A DNA stretch of 64,000 nucleotides from Phellopilus nigrolimitatus (GCA_021029095.1 JAJOHG010000048.1:1-64000); one strand, 5' to 3'; positions 33,901 to 50,270 are shown, numbered from the stretch's first letter. Translations and numbers: made by a program. The notes: generated by a model not told the origin, from the letters alone.

Positions 33901-34271
33901 ATGAACTCAAATTTCAAGCCTTCATAGTTACCAAACGTCTGTAGACAACACTGATGGAGCTGGGCAACAAACTGCATAGAATCCGAAGTCCTCTCCTTTT
34001 CGTCCGAAAACACCGACCCTGCTTCAGGCGGTGGTTGAGACGAATTAGGAGGAATATCGAGTTGTGGAGAGACATATGGAAGATCAAAACCCTCAAGGTC
34101 TGCCTTTGGTGAATTTGCGAGATTCTCGATAGGACACGACCCGAGGCTTAGCAGATTTTGCGTGACGATGCCGAAGGGCCCTTCCATGATGCGCTCGCTG
34201 CCGCTCAACAGCACATGCGGATGCAGAGGTAGCGTCGCCGTGGTCAGGCGGGTACCAGCGAGCGCATTCAT
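30237..34271 (-). CDS. Large protein with five dsRNA-binding-like modules and a Pro-rich insert, 1,165 aa
   Basis: Six exons: 34271-33881, 33575-33213, 33163-32750, 32691-32407, 32341-30515, 30454-30237; phases agree. Four successive modules share the order YxF/W-x2-E/N-x-G, then GC-x-I/L-x-L, a central aromatic/basic strand, and F-x-x-K-x-DAK-x-x-V followed by an Ala-rich helix. Examples: FSRKSDAKARVAAIAVEMGA, FSKRADAKAAVCFLAISQG and YRTKTDAKIAVVYLAGQEA. A fifth, PYPDFGAKQ to RVAKQVLQRL, ends the protein. This is the alpha-beta-beta-beta-alpha layout of double-stranded RNA-binding domains, with the helix-2 KKxAK-like motif changed to K-x-DAK. Between modules 4 and 5 lie about 430 residues rich in Pro, Gln, Ser and Ala, including a (PA)n run coded near 30870-30912. 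No catalytic domain is visible. RNA binding or protein-protein contact in RNA biology is inferred; the family is unnamed to me. Confidence 0.78.
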
Positions 34272-34454
34272 CGCAGGCTCTGCACGACGACAGGACACTG
34301 TGAGGGTAGGTAAGAACTAATGAAAGGAAAGCCAGCTGCCTGCCAAAGTGTTGGCAAAGCCACCGTGACGGCGCGTGTGACAATCACGGTCGACGCGACG
34401 ACGTCAGACAGCTGCTCGTCGTCCGAGTCTTTGTCGTTCTTCTCGCATTTGAAT
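34272..34454. promoter_or_regulatory. Shared divergent promoter region of the multi-dsRBD gene and CFIm25
   Basis: Only 183 bp separate the two start codons, so the two RNA-related genes probably share regulatory sequence. No TATA box is obvious. Confidence 0.55.
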
Positions 34455-35457
<1,003 letters not shown>

Positions 35458-36074
35458 AATGCATTGAAATGGCATACTTGGCCGGCTTTCTCTGTGACGT
35501 CCTTATACGTGTAGCAAATAAAACTTTATATTGGTGTTTCAAGGTAAATCGATGATAGAGACTTCGATGGCAAAAAGCATCGAAAACAACAATTGGATGC
35601 GAAGCGGGGTGAGTGCTTTCCGCCGCCGGAGCCTTCGCAGCTCGGCTCTCATTTCAAATGAAGAGCGTGACGTTCGCGTTGTCAAAGCCCTCAGCAATTC
35701 AATGCTTTCAGTAATCTGAATGACTCATATGGCGCATGAAAGGAAATATCATATACTGCACAATACTGTAAGTAACTATATGTACATGTATCACCTATAC
35801 AGAAGGAAATCTTTCTTCAACGCCTTCTACGCAAATGCTATACGGCTTGCGATGAGCAGGTGAGCGTGGCAAACGTTTCACGAGCATAAACCATACATCG
35901 ACAAAGCAATCGCCACCGACCGCGCTCCATATTTGAAGTCAGCACTGGACACGGTGTTCCACGAATAAAGAAGGCGGCTACCACGAGAAGGATGGTCGAG
36001 CTGGCGTCAAACCTACAGCCAAAGTGCTAGTGCAACCGAGTGCAGTGCGATGCTGATCGTGTGCACGCGGCTTT
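35458..36074. other. Convergent intergenic region, CFIm25 and TFIIIC subunit 3' ends
   Basis: No supported gene. Confidence 0.5.
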
Positions 36075-36751
36075 TCACTTATCCACGTCCACTGCCTGCT
36101 CCTGGTCCGACGCCGACGCGGCGTCTCCCACAGTTGCGTCCGGTGTGACTGCCTTGGCCGCCGCACTCTGCTGCAAGGCCGCATCGACTGTGCCCGCCGG
36201 CTCCGGAATAAAAGCAGCGTCTGTTCCTGGAACAGGTACGGACGACGAGACGGCAGGGAGGGGCGGAGCGGCGTCCTTCTTCGGCTTGAGCTCAACCTCG
36301 CGGAAAAGCACGCGCCTCTCGGTGCGGGCGACGTACTGCACAGCGTTGTCGCGTTCGCGTGCTGCGTCAACGCGTTCTGCCACCGCAAATCCATGTAAAT
36401 AAACAAATAAATGGATAGAAGGGGGGCGCACCAGAGGCGTCCTTGAAAATGAGCTCCGTGCCAAGCAGCGTCCGGACCTGCCCTCTCATGACCGTCCCCG
36501 AAAGTTGGAGAAAGGGCGTAGGCGTGTCGAGGCCCTATTCATTGCATAAGACAGAGTCATAAAAAGAGAAAATAAATGCATACAATGAGTCGGTACGACG
36601 CGCTGCTCGGCACGAGTGTTTGCTCGACACTCCCGAGGTCGAGCGTAACGTAGCACTCCTCCACTTCGTCAGATTCGTACTCGTCGTCGGCCCCAAACGC
36701 ATCGACGTGTTTGTAACCGGGGAACAGCCCCTGCGTCGGGTTGGAGGTCAT
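36075..36751 (-). CDS. TFIIIC triple-barrel subunit (tau55/Sfc7/GTF3C6-like), 190 aa
   Basis: Three exons: 36751-36584, 36534-36432, 36376-36075; phases agree. An acidic start (ADDEYESDEVEE) leads into YVTLDLGSVEQTLVPSSASY, then, after an intron, GLDTPTPFLQLSGTVMRGQ and LLGTELIFKDA. This is the TFIIIC triple-barrel domain that pairs with tau95/Sfc1 in the tauA subcomplex recruiting RNA polymerase III. The C-terminal 80 residues are Ala/Pro/Val-rich and probably disordered. The ATG at 36751 is used; the codon three upstream is TTG. Confidence 0.85.
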
Positions 36752-37196
36752 GGATGTCAATTGCAGGAAAGGCGCATTCCCACGCCTGCCTAGTTTATGT
36801 AGCTCTTAGCTCAAAATATGTATTTTCACCACCAATTCACTTTGGCTACATAGACGAAGGGTTAAAACTATGTCCTAACATCCTATGTTTCTAGTATTGT
36901 AGTACCAGAGGCGTCCTCGAGGGAGGCCCTCCGATATTACATTGCCGATAGACATCCCCGTCATTATTGGCAATGATAATCAAAGTAACCAAGCAGGGCC
37001 TTCTCCAGATGGCATTTGTGCGAATTCGCAAGCATCATATATAAACCGTCACGTCGCGGTCCTGCTTTCAAAGTGGTTGGCGGCCATTGGACCCGTCGTT
37101 CGCGGGACGCGACCAACTGGTTAACGGAGTGTTCTTCGAAACAGCGCGGTCGTATCTGCGGCGTTCGCAATCCAGATAGTTGTATGTGGAAACACA
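36752..37196. other. Intergenic, TFIIIC subunit promoter and MRM2 3' end
   Basis: No supported gene. Confidence 0.5.
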
Positions 37197-38135
37197 TCAC
37201 GACTCGAGATATTCTTCGTTTCCAGCGTCAGATCTTTCGTCACCTTTGAAACCCTTGCATACAAAATAGTGTTCGCGGGACTCAGAGCGACTTGCATCGG
37301 GCTTGACGATGTGGACCTTGTGGAAGACAGGTTTGAGCACGTCAAGGCGGAAGGCTTTCGTCGCCTCGTTCGCAAAGTGCTTTAATCTGCGCCACATCAG
37401 ACATCAAAAAATAACATTCTCATAACTTTTGAGAACTCACACGAGATGCCCGCCCTTCGCGTCCCCTTCATATTCTTCGGCCCTAAGGTGCCGTGCCGCA
37501 AAACTATACACCGCCTGGCAGATCTCGAGTCCAGCCGCAGTATCGCGCGTCTTGTTCCCTGACATGTTCGGCGCGATGTCGGAGAGAATGAGATCTGCCT
37601 TTGTGTCCGCAGTCGGGAGCAACGATGCGACAAGCGCGGCACCGCCCGCGAGGAAGTCCTGCCGCACTGTGCGCACGCCCCGCAGCGGCGCAATGGGCAG
37701 CATATCGAGCGCGATGATCGTCTTCCCACCCCTCTTCCCCTCGCCCCCTTCCGGGGACGTCTCGGGAAGCCCTGCAGTCCACGCGCTCTCGGGGGCGTGC
37801 GCGAGGATGGCCTCGACAGCGTCCCCGCTCGAGCCGGGCGCACGCAGCGCGGGGGGCGGCGGTGGGCGGGACACGCCAAGCGCGTTCGCGAGCACCTGGC
37901 TCCATCCGCCCGGGGCAGCGCCGAGATCGATCGCGACACGCGTCTTCTCGCGGCCAAAGAGGTTGTACTGCGCGTTGAGCTGTAGGAGCTTATACGCGGA
38001 GCGTGCGCGGAACTGCGTGTGCGTGTCCGCGCCGGCGCTCTGCGCGCGGGCCTTGACGTACGGATCGCGCGCGTGTCGTGAGAGCCACTGCTTCGAGGAA
38101 CCCGACTTGGAGAAGAGGGCGGACGAAGGGCGCAT
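37197..38135 (-). CDS. FtsJ/RrmJ-type rRNA 2'-O-methyltransferase (mitochondrial MRM2-like), 294 aa
   Basis: Two exons, 38135-37441 and 37386-37197, spliced in phase 2. The SAM site is DLGAAPGGWSQ (about residues 70-80). The KDKE-type catalytic set is visible: Lys in RSAYKLLQLN (about K49), Asp in LILSDIAPNMSG, Lys formed across the intron in HLV-LKHF, and Glu in SREHYFVCKGFK. The enzyme methylates the ribose of a uridine or guanosine in large-subunit rRNA. The basic start (SSKQWLSRHARDPYVKARAQ) fits a mitochondrial MRM2 homologue; a nuclear SPB1-like role is unlikely because the SPB1 C-terminal domains are absent. A Pro-rich insertion follows the SAM motif. Confidence 0.9.
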
Positions 38136-38677
38136 GTGCGTAGCTAGAGCCTAGAGGAGGAAAATCGAATGGAAAAGAAAATATATCTTGATTTCGGCTT
38201 TCCGCGCCGAATCACGTGGTTGTGGCTTCTTTCCCCACTTCGCGTACTGATTTCTGCGCTACAATTCTTCCTATTAATCCTATACAGTAAGCACTCTTGA
38301 TTAAGGCATTTATTTCTTGAATACATGTACTCCACCGCTACATACATGACCAAGCTTGAAGCAGGCTCTCAAATCGCTTGTCTCCACACTGCAGCCGAAT
38401 ATTTCATCGTCCAGAAGATGGAGCTCTGGCTTCTCATTGAAGACAAAGAAGAGCCCAAACGTAACTTGCTGAAGGAGGAGAGTCTTCGAAGACGGAAAGT
38501 AAGATGAGGCTACCGAGGTGTAACTTCAAGCTGTTTCAATCCGTCTAGCAGCTCTTGCTATTATTATTTCAATGCGCACATTAATTCTTGAATAATTCAT
38601 GACGTTCTGCCGCCTCGACTTAAAATGAATATTGTATCAAGATATGCCATATTCACGCAATGCAAAACATTTCATGT
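38136..38677. other. Intergenic, MRM2 promoter
   Basis: No supported gene; AT-rich from about 38250. Confidence 0.5.
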
Positions 38678-39536
38678 TCATAGGTTCAAGCTTCGAAACC
38701 ATTTTGCCAGCTCGACGTTCACGTCCTCCGGATCAGCGAACATAACCCAGCGATCCGTGTCGAAGTCGACCACGGTCAACTTACTGGCAAACTCGGCTGT
38801 CGCAGCCTTGTTCTGTACAGCTGGGACCGGCGGGTCTTTGAGCGCAGCGCCGAAGAACGCAGACTTGTTGACGACGGTGTTACTTTCTGGAATTTCTTAA
38901 CACAGTTAAGCACATCTCATGAGCGTTTGGACGGGGAAGCAAAAATGTAAACTGGAATGCTTGCCAGCGTCGTCCTTCGGTGTATGGTTCTGTAAAAAAG
39001 CCTTGTACTAGCATAGCGGAGCGGAGAGACCGCCCCCTTTCAAGACGGATTCTTTCCACCTAGCTCCAAGCTATGGCAGGAGGTGAAAAGCCAAGAAATT
39101 TTTCAAGAGGCAGTGGAGAGTTCTTGCTTCATCGGATATGTACGGAGCAATTTCCGTCGTTCCTGTCAAACAGAAGCCATTTCTCCAGAGCATCTTCGAC
39201 GCAAAGGTTGTCGCGCGCAATGTTTGGATCTTCACCAAACGCTACCGTGTAGAATGAGTCGAACTGCGAAGCAAAAGTAAACAAGCACGTCAACCTATCG
39301 TGCATAACATCAATGCAGATACTGCGTCGGCTTTTTAGTGCCCCCGCACCCCAGGAGGAGGTCGGGAACGAGGAGTCCGTATCCCTCTTTCTTGAGGAAC
39401 GCAACGACAGATAGCCAGGCGAGGGACGTCGATGGCAAGCCATGGAGAAGGAGGAAGGTGGGCTTATTGTCCAGATACAGTAGCGGTACGTGTAGTTGCG
39501 GCTGTTCTTGAGGTCCTCGTAAGCACCGGGATCCAT
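38678..39536 (-). pseudogene. Epoxide hydrolase (alpha/beta hydrolase) relic
   Basis: Pieces of a fungal epoxide hydrolase appear in order on the minus strand. MDPGAYEDLKNSRNYTY marks the start at 39536. After a 1-nt frame change comes the strand and oxyanion region KPTFLLLHGLPSTSLAW with GYGLLVPDLL. Then FDSFYTVAFGEDPNIARDNL and ALEKWLLFDR are in another frame. Finally, near 38890-38680, a C-terminal FDTDRWVMFADPEDVN carries the family's catalytic-His-containing region, where the usual DHWVM is DRWVM. The nucleophile-elbow section (about 80 residues) is missing altogether, so with the frame changes and the His-to-Arg change the gene is dead. Confidence 0.72.
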
Positions 39537-41213
39537 ATCGCAAGGGGGAGATGCCAGTTGCGCTACGGCGCGGACTCTGATGCTGTTCTTATACCGCAAG
39601 TTCTTCGACTGTCACTGCCTGATTGGAATCACTTCTTTGAAGTCATACGCGTAGCTTGTCCAGTGCCTAGTAGTCACAGTGCAGAGAGAAGCTGGAGTTT
39701 GACTAGCTCGAGAATATTCTCATAGAAATGCCACCTCGCCGACGTTGAGAATTGCTGTGCATCTCAAGTGTGCTCAAAACGGTTGCTTCTAGAGAACAGT
39801 GAACGCGGACAGATTAAGAAGAGGCCACTTTTCCACGTCTGGCATACATATCCAAGTCGAATCAACTCTCATTGCATTATGAAAACTTCAAATATGATCA
39901 ACGGCTTGCTTGCGTACAGTCATTCCGTTCTCGAGTCTTGACAGAAGAAAGTATCGACTTCTGACGTCTATGACTCTGACGCCTATGACCTTTTGTGGAG
40001 ATTCTTCAACTCGCGCAATCGCTGTTCCTGTTGTGAACTACAATCAGCCCAGTTGCATTGGAGCCTCCGGCAGGTTTCATTCGTTCAAGATTGCAAGACG
40101 GCAGTCGGAACATTCTCCTGCTTCTGGCGTCTGTGTCTTTTGTCTGACATGAGCAAGCCGATTTTCAGAACGCTCTCCCGATAATTCCCGTAACCCAGGC
40201 GAATTCGGCTCAGAGAATCAGACGTGATTCACCGACGGGGCCGTTTCAGAGTTGCGTGGAGGATAGCTTGCGCCACTGGGAAATCCTGCTCGTCAGCTGG
40301 ACCGTACAGCAGCAATATGGGTGTTGCTGAGGCCCGAGAAGCAGGAGTGAATCAGAAAATACATCCCTGTTCTCGCATGTTTCCGTGCCCTTCTGCACTT
40401 GCCTTCCACGGTCTCCGTATACACTGTCCGTTGGCTTGTATATCGAAACCTGTCTCTTTGTGTTGCTTTTACTAGCGATCGGTATTTGCGACACTGGTCA
40501 TAAATCAATGAATAACGAGGATGACTTCACTCGATAGTTTTAACTTGGAGCCATGGTGCAATCCTGCAAGGCATGCACATGTACGTTGAAGGCGCCGTTT
40601 CTTCCGAAATGTTACGATTGGCTGCGCTAATGTATAAGTGGACGAAATGCGCTTCCTCCCATTGTAACTGGCGTTAAAGGAGGTTTGTGTTACTCAGAGT
40701 TGCGCAAGTGGATAAGCCAAAACACACGCGCACCTTGTCCAACGATTCGGGCTAAATTCCGATAGATCTTTTGAAGCAAAAGGAGAAACGGTCTGGATTT
40801 TACTGGTCGGAAGCTCAACGAACGAAGAGCGATCCCGCGATATCGAAGTCTAATGACGATGGCTCGACGGGAAGGATCGGGTACGGAGAAGAAATGCCAG
40901 TGATAAGTGCATTGTCAATGTACAAAAATGAGTGAATGCTAGACGGGCGCATACGTATACAGATTACGATGGGTATGTCAGAAGTTGAATACAATATCGC
41001 AGTGTATGCAAGAAACGATGGCGAAGAATCAGAACCCGGGTCGTTTCGGAAGTAATGTGCGAGGCCATAATAGCCAAGTGGTCCGATGAAGCAACTGTAT
41101 GGAAAAGCAGGACATCGGTGGTGAAGCATGAGGCTCCTGAGGCCGTCAGGGGCTAAGTGATTCAGAAGGACATTAAGCAGGCAGCCGAAAAGCATTTGGC
41201 GTCATCCATTACT
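39537..41213. other. 1.7-kb intergenic stretch
   Basis: No supported gene. Several open frames of 60-126 codons exist on both strands but lack domains or coherent splice structure. Confidence 0.5.
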
Positions 41214-42085
41214 CTAGCACGCACATCCTCCCGCTTCGTCGCCGATTTCTCCCGGCATGCTCTGGCTATCATTCCTGCTGCGACCTTGGGCACCACCGAG
41301 GACGACCTTGCGATCGGGCGTAACACTGCTGACGGGAGCCCAAAGCTCCGGTGTATCGAGAATGCGCGTAACGACGTCCGTGAAAGCTTCTCGTACACCA
41401 ACATCAGTCTTTGCGGACGCCTCGACGAAGAGCGATCCCATGCGCTCAGCAAAGGCGGCGCCTTCAGTTGTGGAGACTTGCCGCGAGAATTCCTGAGAAG
41501 TGCTCTTAGAGAGGGAAAAAGTGGAAGATGAAAAGATGAAAAGGCACACCTTATCCACTTTGTTTCCGACGACAATCTTGATGACTGAGCTGGAGACGTA
41601 CGTTTCAAGTTCGGAGTACCACCGCGGGAGTGCATCGAATGACTCGCGATTCGCAACATCGTACACTGCACGCTGCGTATGAAACACTGACTTTTTTGAA
41701 AAGAAAGTGTGAAAGAGGACTGACCTAATATTATGCCTTGAGCACCGCGATAGTATGAGGAAGTGATGGTTCGAAAGCGTTCCTGTCCCGCCGTGTCCTG
41801 CATTCATTCGTTTGTTCACCCCTTTAGTTTCAACGCCATAACTATAGTACATATCGGTTCGCGCACCCATATACTCAATTTGACCTTCTTTCCCTGAACA
41901 TCCATCTTATGGACGCGGAAGTCGACTCCGATAGTCGCGCTGGCTTCATCCTCAGGGAGCCATTGCTGATCGGAGAAGCGAAGGAGGAGGCTGCTCTTTC
42001 CAACACTCGAGTTTCCAATAAGGAGCAACTTGACGTTTATGGGCGATGACTTTTCAGTGCTCTTTGTGGTTGGCGTTGGTGGCAT
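41214..42085 (-). CDS. Rab18-type small GTPase, 228 aa
   Basis: Four exons: 42085-41867, 41797-41725, 41665-41550, 41492-41214; phases agree. The G-motifs are complete: P-loop GNSSVGKS (residues 24-31), switch I TIGVDF, WDTAGQE spanning the first intron, NKVDK at about 132-136 and EASAK. The order LLLRFSDQQW, YYRGAQGIILVYDV and ETYVSSSVIKIVVGNK fits Rab18 (lipid droplet, ER and retrograde traffic) better than other Rabs. The C-terminus GGCAC can be doubly prenylated. A shorter in-frame read through the first intron is spurious. Confidence 0.9.
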
Positions 42086-42996
42086 GTCTACAGGCTGCTG
42101 TCTAGTCCAGCTCTATCGGTCGTCGACGTCGAGCGTGGTGTTGGTGGAGGAGGCACGCCGAACGCGTGTCCAATTACGTCATGTGTATATTGTCGAGTTG
42201 GCGTACGCGTTTATTACATAACATGTGTTTCTCCTCGAACTCGGAGTCGGTCACTTTCCTCGACGAAATACGCGCAGTGCTGGCTGAGCTTGGCAAACTC
42301 TCCTATGCGCAGCCCAATCATCACAGCTGCTTTTTCTCAGAGGTTCCGAGCTTGTAATTCTACTATCAGGCTATTTGTGCCGGAAGCTTTCAGATCGCAC
42401 GAAGGGCGGCACGTCGACTTCTGCTTCCCAGCTCATACGGCCCTGTAATGTTCATATCCTGCTTTTGTTGTTTGATCTGTCCTACTATACTGAGTAACCA
42501 CGCACCAACTCGGGCCTTGTGATCCGTGCTTTACGATCTCTGTGCACTCATTAAACCGCGTTGGTGCAACAGTGACTTCGGCGACTTTAAATACTTGAGT
42601 CTTGTCCCGTCTCGAACGACTTAGCTAAAACTACAAACGATCCGAACCAATCCGAACAGCATCCCCGACAGTATCTATTCTTTCTTCTGATGTCTTCTTC
42701 ATCCCATGCCCTCCGCATAGCACCGATGCTAATGGCAGCGCTGAAAAATTGCTTGCCGAAGTTGCGAAGTCGAGAACGACCGCAATTATATCCTCTATTC
42801 ACTCGGTCGTGGGCATACGGCTGCGATTGCGGTCTAGTCTACTCAATGCCAACATGGTCTATACTCGCTCTACATCCATTCTAGCATTGAATGAGATTCA
42901 GGAATGGCGTAACGTCGGTGAAAGTATAAAATGTGCCGGGAAGATAGATATCGCACACTGGTACTCATCGAGCACAACGGGCATCATAGCCCAGCA
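42086..42996. promoter_or_regulatory. Divergent intergenic region, Rab18 and O-acetylhomoserine sulfhydrylase promoters
   Basis: About 0.9 kb between oppositely oriented start codons. No domain-bearing ORF is present. Confidence 0.45.
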
Positions 42997-44707
<1,711 letters not shown>

Positions 44708-45020
44708 TATGATTAGATGTCCTCTTTTGGTTGGAAACCCCGCATGTACATACAATATCGGAAGCGCTCCAGTCGCACTTGGATACACATATAGTAAAAA
44801 AAAAGTGATGGTTTGTCAGCATGAACTTTGAGATCTGATCAAGCATAGCATAGCTCTATTCGAATGACAGATCAACATGAAAATTGGTATTTTGTTTGGA
44901 TCATATCAATGAATGAGAGGTGAAAAAGTACAATTGTAATTGATCCATACAGACGATAGTAAGTATTTACATTGACACTACATCCCAGTGTCACTCGCTT
45001 GAGACATGATAGCTGAATAT
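44708..45020. other. 313-bp convergent intergenic spacer between the two sulfhydrylase paralogs
   Basis: Short 3'-to-3' space with no gene; both transcripts must terminate here or overlap. Confidence 0.6.
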
Positions 45021-46743
<1,723 letters not shown>

Positions 46744-48250
46744 CGTGCTGGTTGCCGAGTGGGTTATGGACCTACGTTCGTGCAACTAGTCCTTGATTTT
46801 ATACCTCGGCTGCAGACTGATTTCGAGCATTTCGCAACTAAGCACGCCATCACCTGTAAATTGAATCGCATTCGCATGACCACATGGCAAGAGTCGAGCG
46901 ACCTGATAGGATGCGGAATGGACAGGAAGATAGAAGACAGGACCTCGCCGGATCTTTGAATGTTGGGAGTGTGATATACAACGGGAGGAGGAGCTTGAGA
47001 CACCTTAAGACCATGCTTTACGTACGCAAAATCGAGGCCATCAACGTGACACATCTCGCCACGATAGCATGCCAAAGATCGACGAGTGGCTCAAGACATG
47101 AAATCGGAAGTACACATACAGACTTCAGGAAACTCGCTTAACAAATTGCGATAAAATACGTACACCTTAAATATTCGGTGACACACGAACAACCTCTGGC
47201 TACTTACGCTAGACCAGATACTGTATATCACGGGGTAATGATCATCACGCAGTAATGACCAAACTTCGTCTGGAGAGCGCTACAGTTACCCCAGCCTCTT
47301 AAAATTTTGCACAGCGATAGCTGTATGCTCCTAGCATAATCTATTAAAGTTTTAAGTCTCTATGTACATTGTAGCAAATTGTATGAGCGAGCAGAATGTA
47401 CAAAAAGAGTGTGTTACCCTTTTTGTCAAGGAAAAGGACACCCTCCCTACTCGCTGATTTTTATAGAGCGCAAAACTTGCGGTACCCCCCTGAATCTTTA
47501 CATGCAGTCTAAGAGTGTATAATTGTACAACATGCCAACTTGTTTGAGCCATAAAGATCAAGAATTGGTGGTTTTACACTGGCCTCACCTTTGGTGACAT
47601 TTTTGGAGGATACTCAAAGACATGGCAATGCCGGAGCCTCTCTGATTTTTATAACACGGTCCTTACCTCATTTATCTGAGATTATGTCTTTTCACAGGTT
47701 CGAATATGTACCTGATTTTTTTTTAAAATGTCAATTGAGTGTGGCGTTGAGGAGATATTGAGCATACACGAGCAGCTTCTTAAACACCATCCTGATCATG
47801 TATAATGGGTGGCCTGCTCAACAACGACTCGGTTTTCCTGCATGCAACTTATATAGTGAAATATAGAAAGACTACGCGAAGCCATACACGAAGTTTGACG
47901 CAAATTGATTGTATTGAAGAAGCTTGAGATGGGAAACAATAGTTGGGAGATAGCGCATATAGCCAGCTATGGTCGCGACTCGCATCTTGCTTTGCTTGGC
48001 CAACCAATCACAGCGCAGACAAATGATTGTCTCCGCGCCATTCAAGCTTTCCCACGTCTGTTCATTTCTGTGTGAGGGGCCCTTTTTGACCCTTCATCTT
48101 TAAATATTCATAGAAATATTCAATGTCCACATGCTAGCATTATGAAAGCATGGGCGTGTTCTGGAGATCGTATATTACACGGCTGTTTTGAAAATATAGT
48201 TTGAAGTAGATAAACGGAATTGTTACGCCGGAAATGGCTTGACTTGTTCA
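46744..48250. other. 1.5-kb AT-rich intergenic stretch
   Basis: No supported gene. Long AT-rich segments and short homopolymers only. Confidence 0.5.
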
Positions 48251-50270
48251 TTACTGCGTGAGATACAGTAAGTCTAAATCTAACACCTGCAAGCTCGTTC
48301 CATTAACCAAAAACAGACTGAGGACACCATCCCCGTCTTCCCCATTCCCATTTACGAGTCTATACCGGTCAAAAAGCGGCTCTGCGCTGCATCCCGAAGG
48401 CGCCTCCCACACGACCGTCCAGTCCCTGAAGTGCTGCTGCGCGTGACTCGCGAGGATGCTAAGTGCAGACGAATTCGGTGCATTGGACGGTAGGACCGCG
48501 AATAGAGCGGAGTTGTGCGAGAGTATTTTTCCGCGCTTGCCTGTAACGGTCGGTGTGTTTGTGATGTTGTTCACGCTCTTGATATCCAGTGGGAATGGCG
48601 TGCGTGTCCAATGGCCGATAGTACTGCGCCAGTAGTGGTACCATTGCTCGGTCCCAGTAGTGTTCTCCCGGTTGAGAACGTGTAGGCGGCCCGCACTATC
48701 AACAGTTTGCGCTTCTTGGTTAAGAATTCCCCTTAACGAGAGATTTGTAGAAAATCTGAGATGCCATGACTTCACTAAATACTGCATCACACGCACCCGT
48801 ATTTCGGGATGCTGAAAACTGTTATGCCCGCCGTTGACGGAAGGATAGGCCACTGTGCTGACATGTTGGCGACTGTCTGATTCCAATTGTTCTGCCAGGT
48901 CCGGCCAAGATCGTAGCTGAGAGCATAATCCATGTCGTGATTCTGCGCGATGAGGGTGGAGTTTCAGAAGTGTCGGCGAAAGAAAAAAATATGAACAAGA
49001 TAAATGAGCACGTTTTCTGGTCCATTCGGACCTGCCTCGACTGCTACGTCTTGTCCTGTGTCGTTAACATAATCGCGATATGTCCTAAGCAGACGAGAAC
49101 AGACGAGAGCATAAGGATTGCGATATCTACAGTTAGGACTTCGAACTTCCATACCAAGAGACATGCAAGGCACCCTGAAAGTCAAAGTCAAGTCCGTTGA
49201 TGTACGCATTATCTAAAAGAAAAAAATCAAGCAAAAGCCTAAGTAGTCAATAACAATACACTCACTATTCACGCCCTGAAAAGAAAGGTACGACTTAACA
49301 CTGTTAATTGAAACAATTGCCATGTGGTTCACACCTCAAGGTACCTGCCGACCTGAATCCATCCTTCATTCGGCGTATACGCGTACAGCCAATCGTCGCC
49401 AAGGCCCGAACGTCCAACACGCAGCTCGAACAACAGGTCTGCCGCTGAGCCTGACGCTACCTTCGCTGCAGATGAGAGCGACAAAAACCGAGGGTATGTT
49501 ACGTTGACAAAATAGACAGACTTGTCCAGATTTTCAAGACCTGGAAGGTGGTCCTATTGTCGGAGAAATTGGTTTCGTTTTCTGGAGCCTTTGTCTATAT
49601 TCTCACCAGTACTTCGCCAAAGATATCTGCAGACCAGGTGACATTCTTCGGACTCGTCGCAATCCCGGGCCGAGAGAAGCGATAATTCAGACCATTGTCG
49701 TGCTGGTCAAAACCCAGATGAAGCGTGCCATCGGTATGCGAGATGCCAAGTGATATACTTTAATTATTCTCATAATTAATTCGGACAACGGGCGGGCTCG
49801 AAAATGAAAAGGCATACATGTCGTGCCCATCATCATCTGTCTGATTGTAGTCAGTCAAAACCAGTTTCTCCCAGGTCGCGTTAGATGAAGTCGATGAGGA
49901 CAGGTCGCGTCGCGCGACGCTGACGTGCCGGATTGAAGTATTCGTCGAGGTACTCGCGTCATAATAAGCGGCATATTGGAATCCTTTTATGCCGTCAGTA
50001 AAATGGACGCCTTTCGGATAAACGCCTGACTGTGGACACCGACTCACCGTTGAAAGTTACCAACGCATCTTGCTGAAAAGATTCGCCGTTCAGGCGGTTG
50101 ATAGTCTGTGGATCTAGGCCAAGGAAAGAGGAACCTAGAATTTCAACTGTTCCAGCAGCAGCAGCAGCAGCAGCAGCAAAGAAAGGTAGCGTAAAATGGA
50201 TGAAGAACACAGAGAGGGTCTGAGCTCGAGCCCAGCTCGTTGAAGTCAACATTTTCAACCAATGTCTCAT
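48251..50270 (-). CDS. Secreted BNR_4-type beta-propeller protein, about 517 aa
   Basis: Nine exons: 50270-50048, 50010-49818, 49757-49607, 49553-49335, 49275-49266, 49212-49155, 49084-49012, 48942-48797, 48731-48251; phases agree. The hydrophobic N-terminus ends in eight alanines and acts as the signal peptide. Family blocks of the putative BNR_4 group (Pfam PF15892 type) follow: FQYAAYYDAS, SVARRDL, the SLGISHTDGTLHLGFDQHDN block with LNYR, VTYPRF, GLGDDWLYAY, AYINGLDFDFQGALHVSW, TYRD, then NHDMDYALSYDLGRTW and GILNQEAQTVD. Members are secreted and some relatives are polysaccharide lyases, so glycan binding or cleavage is a reasonable guess, not shown here. The fifth exon has just 10 nt. 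ATGs at 50270 and 50252 are both possible starts. Confidence 0.8.
50153..50178 (-). repeat. (GCT)n trinucleotide run inside the signal peptide of the BNR_4 protein
   Basis: About eight and a half CAG units on the plus strand, read as consecutive Ala codons. Length changes would lengthen or shorten the hydrophobic core of the signal peptide without shifting the frame. Confidence 0.85.
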
